Under the pieces are notes generated by a model, which saw nothing but the letters and a program-made list of their open reading frames with translations, was not told where the DNA came from and did no database searches. Below, one piece after another: positions 10,671 through 20,100 of a DNA stretch of 64,000 nt (within the stretch, counting starts at the first letter, position 1; each line of letters begins with the position of its first letter). The translations under genes were made by a program, and so were the position numbers. The stretch covers positions 66,125,109 through 66,189,108 of the forward strand of contig JBCFYV010000935.1 of the NCBI GenBank assembly GCA_039000515.1, in the 5' to 3' direction. Source of the stretch: Timema cristinae (taxonomy: Eukaryota; Arthropoda; Insecta; Phasmatodea; Timematidae).

Positions 10671-11926
10671 ATTTCATGCTTGAGTTAAATGTTAGTCTAT
10701 GCTGTTATAGGACATTATAGGGTTGATTCAGCTATTTAATTTTATAAGTTGTCTGTTTATTTGCCTTAGTTAAATTTGTGGGAGGACGTCCCTGCTCGAT
10801 TACCTCTTTGACAAATATTAGCTAATAGGCGGGCTACTTTCTTGCCTACATGAACTACTTAATGAAAATAACTATCCGTGAATAAATCCAAACTTTCTTA
10901 CTGTTTGTGTTTATAATAGCTATCTGCTTTTCCACCGTCAAAAAAAAAAGAACCTTTCTCGATAGTTAAGGAATAAGTAGGTTAAAAACTATAATATTAT
11001 ATATCTACAATTACTTGTATAAATAAATGATGCCGGGACTTTCTCTCACTTCTTATCTTTATGCTAGTAAGCGGTAGGTAGGTCTGTAGAAACCATAAGT
11101 TTTGTGAAACTAAAATAACAGGTATTTACGTTGTTGTAGCAACACTACAGTAAATAAAGTATTGATTATTTATAACAGAACATGGATATACAACAGAAGA
11201 TTTACTCCATACGTCAAGAGCCAATCCAGAGAGCCTATTTCTTTTCGGTCCTTCCCCCACCACTGCAACGGACCAGCCCCTGACGGTCAACCGGACAACC
11301 CGACTTGTCTCGTCATCACCACCGCTGACACGCCTACAGATATTATCTGACACCCCCTTTAGTATTAGAATACAGGCATTTGCTCCTAATAACCCCCCAG
11401 AACCACAAGCAAGCTATTGGGCCCTACACAAGACACCCCACCCTATTCCTACTATAAGGAACCGCCCCGTTAGACCGGTGTGTGTTGTCAGACCGCAGCC
11501 AAGGGGGGAGTGATTCCGTAGGCTTTATAATGCTAATAATAATAATAATAATAATTGACTACACTAAGCCATAGTTTTTTTTTTTAATGTGTGCCACGTT
11601 CCCTTCACGTGAAAACATTTAGGGTTATGCGTGCCTAAAATACGAGCTTCTTGTTTAATTTCTTGCCGGCGCTTTAAATATATATTCATGAACCATACTT
11701 ATTTTTCTCGATCAGGAGTCTCTGGTTTGATGAAAAAAAAACCGCAATAACTATTATGTGTGTGTGTGTGGCTAAAATCCTAACTTTGTTTGTATTTATA
11801 TTAGCTGCCTGCTATAGATTGACACTAAGAAAACTTTCTCACCCGTTAATGAATAAGCCAGTTATAAGTTATTTAAATATAAATGGCGCGGTGCAACTCA
11901 AAGTTAAACTTAACTTAATTGCTTAG
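10671..11926 (+). other. Last intron of the microexon gene (inferred)
   Basis: Runs from the donor at 10566 to the acceptor ttgcttag ending at 11926. It contains short open frames on both strands at 11126-11353, a (TAA)n run at 11532-11554 and a (GT)n run at 11757-11770. I see no convincing extra exon, though the frames at 11126-11353 could hide one. Confidence 0.4.
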
Positions 11927-12432
11927 ATGAGTCCTGCTGGAGCGCTGATGGTCTGACGGTGGTACAGCAGGCAGCGGAGATCGCGCAAAACAAAGAAAGT
12001 TTGAGGTTGGCGGACAACTTTGTAGAGGCTATGGTAGCCTATATGGCCGACGTTGTCCGCCGACACCATTCAAGGAACCAGCTGCCTCCTACCACCGCTG
12101 TTCCAGAGAACGGGCAGCGCTCCACGCAAACCCCCGGGGTACCCCTGGTCACCCAGGACCTTCCTCAGGCGCCTCCTCCAGCGTCTCCGGTGGACACGCT
12201 GTCACAATCGTCTCCAGGTACCTCGGGGGTACGCAAAATTAATTCAGGGATTTGGATAGGCCGTGTTGACAAGAGAAGAGCAACGCGGCCTATCCGGACC
12301 GCTATTTCAGGCGCAAGAACAATAGACTTGACATCCCCTTCACCAGGTGCCGAGGGTGATACGGATACTGATATTGATATAGACGACGTTATGCGCCGGA
12401 TGATGCCCCAGTATTTTGATTTAAACATTTAA
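11927..12432 (+). CDS. Microexon gene, terminal exon
   Basis: The exon follows the acceptor ttgcttag and opens in phase 1: AT joins the G left by the upstream exons to make GAT. Exon 1 (28 nt) plus nine microexons (108 nt) plus this exon (506 nt) total 642 nt, or 214 codons with the stop at 12430, so the frame closes exactly. Without splicing the first in-frame ATG would be at 12031. The encoded part has a helix-prone N-terminal segment (around LRLADNFVEAMVAYMADVV), a Pro/Gln/Ser-rich middle, a basic patch KRRATRPIRT, then TIDLTSP and an acidic tail rich in DTDID ending in FDLNI. IDLT is the typical core of a SUMO-interacting motif; that reading is an inference. I do not recognise the family. 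The last codons and the 3' flank are copied again at 13313-13392. Confidence 0.6.
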
Positions 12433-13700
12433 GGTATTTATTTTGAAAATTTAAATTTTGTTTGATAAATATTAGAAAAAAATTTGGTTAAACGTTTATA
12501 TTTACAGATTAGTTTTTTTTGTGCTCATCAAAATGTTGTGTTTGTTTAGTAATTATAATTTGGTCAGCTATTTCAATCAGAAATATTGTTAAAGAATAAT
12601 AATTGATTGTTAAATATATATTAGAAAAATAGGCTGATTTTAACAGGAAAAATCTAATATTTACAAATACCGAATAAATCTCAGGTAATTCAAATTTATT
12701 TTGATTTAAACATATAAGGTATTTATTTTGAAAATTTAAATTTTGTTAAATAAATATTAGAAAATTTTTTTGGTTAAACGTTTATATTTACAGATTAGTT
12801 ATTGTGATCAGCAAAATGTTGTGCTTGTTTTTATAAATAAAATATAGTAGTTATTATTTGGTCCGCTATTTTAATCAGAAATATTATTGTAGAATAATAA
12901 TTGATTGTTAAATATATATTAGAAAAATAGTCCGATTTTAAGAGGAAAAAATCGAATATTTACAAATACCAAATAAATCTCAGGTAATTCATGTATAATT
13001 TATTTATTTATTTTGATTTAAACATATAAGGTATTTATTTTGAAAATTTAAATTTTGGTTAAACGTTTATATTTACAGATTAGCTATTGTGATCAGCAAA
13101 ATGTTGTTTGTTTTTTTTATTAATAAAATATAGTAATTATTATTTGGGCAGCTATTTTAATCAGAAATATTATTGTAGAATAATAATTGATTGTTAAATA
13201 TATATTAGAAAAACAGACCGATTTTAACAGGAAAAATCTAATATTTACAAATACCAAATAAATCTCAGGTAATTCATGTATAATTTATTTATTTTGAAAA
13301 TTTAAATTTTGTTAACGATGGTGATTCGGATATTGATATAGACGACGTTATGCACCGGATGATACCCCAGTATTTTGATTTTAACGTATAAGGTATTTAT
13401 TTTGAAAATTTAAATTTTGTTAAATAAATATTAGAAAAATTTTGGTTAAACGTTTATATTTACAGATTAGTTATTGTGATCAGCAAAATGTTGTGTTTGT
13501 TTTTATAAATAAAATATAGTAATTATTATCTGGTCCGCTATTTCAATCAGAAATATTATTGTAGAATAATAATTGATTGTTAAATATAATATATATATAT
13601 ATATTAGAAATTTTTTTTGGTTAAACGTTTATATTTGTGATTAGTTATTGTGATCATCAAAATGTTGTTTGTTTTTATAAATAAATAAATAAATGTTTCA
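12433..13700 (+). repeat. Tandem copies of the 3' flank of the microexon gene
   Basis: The block aaggtatttattttgaaaat, followed by ggttaaacgtttatatttac and gattgttaaatatatattag, recurs about four to five times, starting near 12432, 12716, 13028 and 13390 with a decayed copy near 13610. The copy starting at 13313 also includes the end of the coding exon (gatattgatatagacgacgt), with point changes. It is thus a duplication of the gene's 3' end, not just AT-rich satellite. Confidence 0.75.
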
Positions 13701-14775
13701 TTAAAAGAACTACAATTAGACTTATGAATTATGTTATTTAAGCATGGCTCCTCAATCACTACACCTGAGGTTATTTCCTAAGCTGATATAAATGTTTAAA
13801 AAACTCCTCGTGTCTCCACTTCACACATATCATTAAGTCAATTGTGTACTGAGGAGATAATTAAATCTTTTCCTACAATTTTACTTAAAGATTTGAATCA
13901 AAACATTGTTGATGATGAATAAATTTTCATAAATAATTTCAAAGATTTATCACTGAGGCGTGAACAAAATAAAGTTTCATTTATCAACAGAGAGTTTTTT
14001 TGCTTAGCATACCGTCGACTGCTACGAATGAAGATAATAAAACAAGGACGGGAATTCTAATCCTGGTCCACTGGATGATTGCCACCAGCTCAAAGGATCA
14101 TATTTGACATAGGGTTGGTAGCAACATAATTACTTTTTAAAGGACATGGAAGTGAACCCCAACTTTTGCACGGAGAGTGAGACAGGGAAACACCTTACAG
14201 GAATCCGCTCTCCCTGAAAAAACATCATGACATATGGCTAATATAGGGTTTCGAACCCCTGACATGTGTAAGACCGTCTTTTTGCTTCAATTGGTGTACT
14301 AGTTCCCATTCCCCTCTTGAACCAACATTTTCAGTCATACAGGGAATCGAAGCCTGGACACTTGCCTCTGGGGGGACAGACCAATACATGTCTCCCTTCA
14401 CAGAGAGAGAGAGTTATACATTCTTTCTGGACACTTGGCGCAGTGGGCAGTCTTCCTAACACCGTGATGAGAAAGCTGCTGCCTCCTTTATATGTAGCAT
14501 TTTCTTCTTCACCCTTTTAATACATATCATATTCTTAAAAAAATTACACCTGCACGCGGGAATCGAACCCTGGAAACTTTGGCTTACATATGTATCTTAG
14601 TACGTATACTGGTTTGTTCACATTAAGGGGGTAAGATATACTCGTAAATATATATTATGGATTAGATAAGCAATTCAACCCTGGATAGCAAACTAAGTCA
14701 CAACAATGTTGGCGTCTCCTTCAGGTCTTTGATTGTCCAGCCGAGGATTTAAAAATAATAACGACATTTTAGTGC
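13701..14775. other. Element interior, tRNA-like fragments, no gene recognised
   Basis: Several B-box-like fragments on the minus strand (for example at about 14250-14270, 14343-14356 and 14560-14575) look like worn SINE heads. No coding frame of note; the 67-residue frame at 14317-14520 overlaps these. Confidence 0.4.
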
Positions 14776-15125
14776 TAGTTTTTTTTATTGACAATCAGCA
14801 ATTTATTAATTTAAAACAACAACAACAAGCAGCAATATTATTTAGGTCTTTTGACCAATACATCTACCAGGCAGAAAATGAGTAGGAGTCAATTTTATTG
14901 CCAATCAACAATTGATTAATTTAAAACATTCACAACAAGCAGCAATATTATTTAGGTCTTTTGACCAATACATATAAAAGACATCTACCAGTTAGAAAAT
15001 GAGTAGGAGTAAATTTTATCGCCAATCAACAATTGGTTAATTTAAAACATTCACAACAAGCAGCAATATTATTTAGGTGTTTTGACCAATACATATAAAA
15101 GACATCTACCATCTAGAAAATGAGT
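14776..15125 (-). repeat. Three tandem 3'-end/poly(A)-signal units
   Basis: Three units of about 111-120 bp, read on the minus strand. Each runs from the end of the zinc-finger gene (gactcctactcattttct), through cctaaataatattgctgctt and caattgttgattg, to an AATAAA-type signal (GATAAA in the unit next to the gene, AATAAA in the two farther ones). The last codons of the gene (SYSFSR) lie in the first unit, so gene end plus terminator have been tandemly copied. Confidence 0.7.
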
Positions 15126-15516
15126 AGGAGCCACCTCCAAAATAGTTCAAGACACGTTGAGAGACGCTAGAGTGTATATTGATAATGTCTCCACAGTTTT
15201 TACCTGGCAATCTTACTCTTCCAACAAGCTCAAGCACAATAACATTAGGTTCGGGCTCTTCCGATAGCACAACGTTATAACTTTTGTTTTTCTCAAGTTC
15301 GTTTAAGCACTTGACACGATTGTATTCCTCTTTCTCGATCATGTCTAACGCCCTGCATAATACCTCCTCGTCCCAACAGGTATTCTGGTGAGCAGCAGTT
15401 TGATGACATTGAATTTTGTGCCGAATAAGATTGGATAGCTTTGCGTAGGATCCATCACAAACGCAGCATTTAAACGGCATAATGTCAATTGGAGATGCAG
15501 CAAAAGAAATAAACAC
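15106..15516 (-). CDS. Small C2H2 zinc-finger protein
   Basis: The frame has two possible starts: Met at 15516 (136 residues) or Met at 15480, directly before PFKCCVCDGSYAK. The second is more typical, because the finger would then sit at the N terminus. The finger reads CxxC (CCVCDG), then about 12 residues, then H-x4-CH (RHKIQCH), with SNLIRH giving the usual linker helix; one classical C2H2 finger that could bind DNA or protein. The rest is a charged helical stretch (IEKEEYNRVKCLNELEKNK) and a Ser-rich tail. It is the last of three closely spaced minus-strand genes, 65-101 bp after its neighbour. The C-terminal codons lie in the first of three tandem repeat units. Function unknown; a transcriptional or packaging regulator of the element is conceivable. 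Confidence 0.6.
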   Translation of the reverse strand: MFISFAASPIDIMPFKCCVCDGSYAKLSNLIRHKIQCHQTAAHQNTCWDEEVLCRALDMIEKEEYNRVKCLNELEKNKSYNVVLSEEPEPNVIVLELVGRVRLPGKNCGDIINIHSSVSQRVLNYFGGGSYSFSRW

Positions 15517-15581
15517 TCGCTCTTAACGTGTTTTTTTTTCAAAATTTCACCACTAGCTCCTATGACAGCCGCAGAATACGT

Positions 15582-16424
15582 CTAGTTTATTAATTCACTT
15601 TTAAACATCACACTTTGTCCTCCGAGATATATCATACAGCGGGCTTTAGATTTAAAGCGCTTACAATCCAAATAATATATTGACTTTGGAAGGAAAACGT
15701 TACCGAAACTGCCCAGACCGAGTATGTAGTCGGCGTGCGTTTCACCTATAATTTTAACATTTGAATAATTTTTATAAATTGTTAAATCCTCGAGATTTAC
15801 AGGTTCTTCAGACTTTACCTCCGGCGGTGGTGGTGGGCACGCAGGTGACTCTGCTGGCTGGTAAACAGACGCCTCTGACTGTGGATACGCCAGTGAATCT
15901 GACGCCTGGTAGGTAGACGCCTCGGACGGTGGGCACGCAGGTGACTCTACTGACTGGTAGACAGACGACTCTGACGACGGGTACGCCTGTGACGTCTGGT
16001 AGGTAGACGACTCCGGTGGTGGGTACTCTGGGGCTGGGTACGGCTGTGACTCTGGGGCTGTGTACGGCTGTCTCTCTGAGGGTGGCGGTGGCATGAAGTA
16101 CGGTGACGGCTGGTGTGGAGCTCGGAAGGGTGGAGGTGGAGGTCGGGGTAACACAGCTACCACGTCCCCCTTGCGGAAATTGTAAACGGCGCACGTTACA
16201 TCACACATATACGTTTCCACGATTCTCTCGTAGGGTAGTACTTCCGTCGCGCGTATCGTGTGACAGGTAGAGTCACAAAACTCTATGTAGCCTCGCTCCT
16301 CTACTTTGTAAATTACCTGTCTATCACACACCGCGACACTGTGAACATTCTCTCCCGTCATATAGGCACGCCCCTCCGTCGTATGGCCCACAAACATTAA
16401 ATTAATATAGCCGGATCGAAGCAT
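15582..16424 (-). CDS. 280-residue protein with CDxTC motifs and Pro-rich linker
   Basis: Three parts are visible. Residues 1 to about 95 form a globular-looking domain with two matching cysteine pairs, CDSTC and CDVTC, about 25 residues apart, which could bind a metal or form disulphides. Residues from about 92 to 210 are a low-complexity linker of imperfect repeats around SEASxYQ, ESPACPP and YPxPE. The C-terminal 70 residues form a second globular-looking segment with LGLGSFGNVFLP and two more cysteines. The coding character is convincing: 281 codons stay open outside the repeats, an ATG stands at a sensible place, and the gene lies 71 bp after its upstream neighbour's stop. LGLGSFGNVF superficially recalls a kinase glycine loop, but no kinase domain follows. 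I recognise no family. Confidence 0.65.
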   Translation of the reverse strand: MLRSGYINLMFVGHTTEGRAYMTGENVHSVAVCDRQVIYKVEERGYIEFCDSTCHTIRATEVLPYERIVETYMCDVTCAVYNFRKGDVVAVLPRPPPPPFRAPHQPSPYFMPPPPSERQPYTAPESQPYPAPEYPPPESSTYQTSQAYPSSESSVYQSVESPACPPSEASTYQASDSLAYPQSEASVYQPAESPACPPPPPEVKSEEPVNLEDLTIYKNYSNVKIIGETHADYILGLGSFGNVFLPKSIYYLDCKRFKSKARCMIYLGGQSVMFKSELIN

Positions 16425-16495
16425 GGTGAGCGTACCTGAGAGCTAAACGTCCTGTAGAGTGCTCCGCTGCCCGTTGTTGTTAACTGCCGTGTCTC

Positions 16496-16786
16496 TTAAA
16501 CGCGTTCAAAGTTCACAACTGTAGGTGAACCGGGTTTTACTCCGGCGCAGGTAAATACCAGTTTTTCTTTATTTAACTCACACACGTCTTCATCTGTAAG
16601 AGTACCAAACCGGCAGGGTAAAAATACACAAAACTCGCCGTCTAGATAGGCTATTAGACGTCTCCCGAACTTTGTATTGACGGCTTTTAATTTATCAACC
16701 GAGAACTTTTGATCTACGGCTAGATCACACAATTTGACGGTCTGCACCGCGTCGACGATATTTACCAGCTGCTGTAACTTGTCCAT
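16496..16786 (-). CDS. 96-residue VNTKFG/FLPxRF-type protein
   Basis: First gene of the minus-strand cluster, starting 52 nt after a TATAAAG box. The protein has an N-terminal helix (MDKLQQLVNIVDAVQ), a central block with AVNTKFGRRLIAYLD and CVFLPCRFG, then LTDEDVCELN and a C-terminal strand. From memory, short proteins with the plan 'VNTKYG ... FLPxRF ... LTDE' recur in arthropod and cnidarian genomes near virus-like or transposon genes, but I cannot verify the family or a function. The alternation of strands with conserved glycine and proline would suit a small beta-barrel; that is a guess. ATG, tight spacing and promoter make this a real gene of the element rather than a chance frame. Confidence 0.65.
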   Translation of the reverse strand: MDKLQQLVNIVDAVQTVKLCDLAVDQKFSVDKLKAVNTKFGRRLIAYLDGEFCVFLPCRFGTLTDEDVCELNKEKLVFTCAGVKPGSPTVVNFERV

Positions 16787-16804
16787 ATTGGCCCGCTCTA
16801 CAAA

Positions 16805-16848
16805 CGTTTATAAATAGACACCCAAGCGGGCACCCCTCTTTATAGCCA
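16805..16848 (-). promoter_or_regulatory. TATA promoter of the three-gene cluster
   Basis: On the minus strand GGCTATAAAGAGG (TATA at 16844-16838) lies about 52 nt before the ATG at 16786, placing initiation near 16810. A second box, TATTTATAAA at 16816-16807, is too close to the ATG to serve unless translation starts later. No comparable box precedes the other two genes, which favours one promoter for the cluster. Confidence 0.5.
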
Positions 16849-16864
16849 CCCCCACCCTCCCTCG

Positions 16865-17110
16865 TTTGACATCACACGATATATTCTTGGCTGCCCGCCA
16901 ACTTGGCGCCCGTGTCGATGACCTCGATATTTAAGCTTGTCTCAACTCGTCTTGTTGTGCCGACATACTGGCGCCAGGGTTGCGACATAACACGCGATGA
17001 TTACGTCATTGGGAAAACCCAAGGTTGTCGAGGTCACGATATATTCTTGTCCTGACTTGTCTGCCCGCCAACCTGGCGCCATCATTCTTGTCTTGACGAC
17101 CCACCAAACT
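16865..17110. repeat. Imperfect tandem repeat upstream of the gene cluster
   Basis: A block with cacgatatattcttg and ctgcccgccaac followed by tggcgcc occurs at about 16874-16910 and 17036-17082, about 163 bp apart. The motif gcgacataacacgcgatgat in between recurs in the next array at 17480 and 17677. Confidence 0.6.
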
Positions 17111-17381
17111 GTCGCCATGTATTCAGCCCTGATATATATTTACGGTCATTACTTATGCATTTTTTTAATGTACGGAAACATTACATTTATTTGTTTAAGA
17201 AGTATTGGGAGGGTCGGGTACACGTTATGGCCGTTGGAGGCAGTGGATTCATATATCTCTCAGGGGGGGGGGGGATGGTGGTTTTATACACTCCCTCACA
17301 CCACATAAACGCTGGAACCATTCTAACTTACTCCTCCGGCCCGTGACTGTTACACACATCCATGCATTGAGAAAGACGATA

Positions 17382-17864
17382 CCAAACAAACAATTTTAGT
17401 ATACATTGGTGCCGGGGATAGCGGCCCCTAACTGCGGATTCCGAGGCCCCTGATTGTGCATAATTAGAGCTGCTAGAGTTGCGACATAACACGCAATGAT
17501 TACGGCATAGGAAAATACCCAGGTTGTCCGGTCCGAGAGCTGTGGGTGGAGGAACATTTCCATGCATTTCGACAGACGCTACCAAACAAACAATTTTAGT
17601 AGACTTGTGACAGGGGTAGTGGCCCCTAACTGTGGATTCCGAGGCCCTGATTGTGCATAACTAGAGATGCTAGAGTTGCGACATAACACGCAATGATTAC
17701 GGCATAGGAAAATACCCAGGTTGTCCGATCCGAGAGCTGCGGGTGGAGGTACATTTCCAGACATCTCGACAGACGCTACCAAACAACCAATTTTAGTAGA
17801 CTTGTGACGGGGGTAGTGGCCCCTAACTGTGGATAACGAGGCCCCTGATTGTGCATAATTAGAG
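17382..17864. repeat. About 195-200-bp tandem repeat next to the right inverted repeat
   Basis: Copies begin with accaaacaaacaattttagt at 17382 and 17580 and with a variant at about 17780. They contain gtggcccctaactgtggat and gcgacataacacgcaatgat. The third copy is cut by the inner tip of the right inverted repeat. The 85- and 107-residue minus-strand frames here are only repeat sequence. Confidence 0.75.
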
Positions 17865-18694
17865 TACAGGTGTCTATTTTGAGAAACACAATGACTCCTC
17901 AAGGTGAATGGAGGTTATTGCTCGGTACGTCGCCCCCCAGAAGGTAATGACCGGGGGAGGGGGGAAAACCAGGATGAACAACCCTTGCTCTGGGGGGGGG
18001 GGGGGGGGAGGGGGTGGGGAGGGAAAAGTGAAAGGCTGATTGCCACTGTTGGAGAAGCTGGCGTCATTTGCTATCGGTCAGCCTGCGGAGAAAGACGTGG
18101 AGCGCGGGTGGCTCTATGCTTCAGCAAATAAACTACAGCGCCCTAATTGATGAATAAAAAACACCTCTATCCTACCAATCGGAGGAGAAAGACGTGGAGC
18201 GCGAGTGGCTCTATGCTTCAGCAAATAAACTACAGCGCCCTAATTGATGAATAAAAAACACCTCTATCCTACCAATCGGAGGAGAAAGACGTGGAGCGCG
18301 AGCCCCGGGTGGCTCTATGCTTCAGCAAATAAACTACAGCGCCCTAATTGATGAATAAAAAAACCTCTATCCTACCAATAATAACCCCAACGCCTCTATC
18401 CTACCAATTAATTAACAACCAACATGTCCGGCGTATGCCAGCAATAAAAAACTACAACACCTCTATCCTAACAATTAACAATCAGCAAGAACCAACATGT
18501 CCAGGGTTTGTTGGGGAGGGGCAGGAGGAAAAGGGGCGGGAGGGGGGCGGAATAACGGTAAAAAAAACACAGCTCTGACGTAGTGGGCTGGTTCACCGCA
18601 CTAGACTGAAAAGGGGCGGGAGGGAGCAGGGGCGGAATAACGGTAAAAAAACACAGCTGTGACGTAGTGGGCTGGTTCACCGCACTAGACTACT
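17865..18694 (-). repeat. Right terminal inverted repeat
   Basis: Inverse of 3818-4549. It contains an 18-base G run near 17991-18008, and three copies of the unit with gccctaattgatgaataaaa (about 18139, 18237 and 18341) against two in the left repeat. The outermost block with gacgtagtgggctggttcac is present twice, at about 18578 and 18661. Confidence 0.85.
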
Positions 18695-18700
18695 GGTATG
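18695..18700 (+). repeat. Target-site duplication, right copy
   Basis: GGTATG, identical to 3812-3817 and directly adjacent to the last base of the right inverted repeat. Confidence 0.85.
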
Positions 18701-18736
18701 AAACGCAAGCTAAGAGCAATCAATGTTTTTGCAATC

Positions 18737-19010
18737 TTTTTTTTGGTCAAAATAAATCAAATATTTCTCCAGTAGTAACAAACAGAGAGTTTAATTTTAT
18801 TCTCAAGGTGATATCAACAATTGTTGAATATCTGTCATGAGCATAGCAGCGTTAGATGATAAACTTTTTGAATGAAAGAAAAAGTTTGTCAATAAATTCC
18901 AGGACAGTTTTTAAAGGTATTCAACAACTGTTGATATCACAATGTGGGGAAAATTAAACTCTATGTTTCTACTGGAGCAATAATATATTTACTTTGGCAA
19001 CAAAAAAAAA
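18737..19010. mobile_element. Fold-back MITE (MITE-P), copy 1
   Basis: Two arms of about 100 bp in inverse orientation, with the core gatatcaacaattgttgaat at the left and attcaacaactgttgatatc at the right, and an outer caaaataaatcaaat. It lies 36 bp from the right end of the large element. No target duplication is clear. Confidence 0.75.

Positions 19011-20100
<1,090 letters not shown>

Larger units (their letters stand above)
3818..18694. mobile_element. Polinton/Maverick-like element, 14,877 bp, no core genes seen
   Basis: The element runs from AGTAGTCTAGTGCGG at the left to the exact inverse, CCGCACTAGACTACT, at the right, and is flanked by GGTATG on both sides. Long inverted repeats, AG/CT ends, a 6-bp duplication and a length near 15 kb all fit the Polinton/Maverick class as known from the literature. 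None of the class hallmarks (protein-primed DNA polymerase B, retroviral-type integrase, adenoviral-type protease, FtsK-like ATPase, capsid proteins) is recognisable in any frame of 60 residues or more. What it does carry is a microexon gene (9226-12432, plus), three small compact genes (15106-16786, minus), several tandem arrays and internal duplications. Inference: a non-autonomous or decayed Polinton derivative, or a related unnamed lineage. Apart from SINE-like fragments around 5755-5785 and 8212-8440 it lacks the SINE load of its surroundings, which suggests fairly recent insertion. Confidence 0.75.

Noticed and set aside
15582..15800. Kinase glycine-loop match LGLGSFGNVFLP in the 280-residue protein
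   Set aside because: Only about 40 residues follow and no catalytic lysine or DFG context exists.
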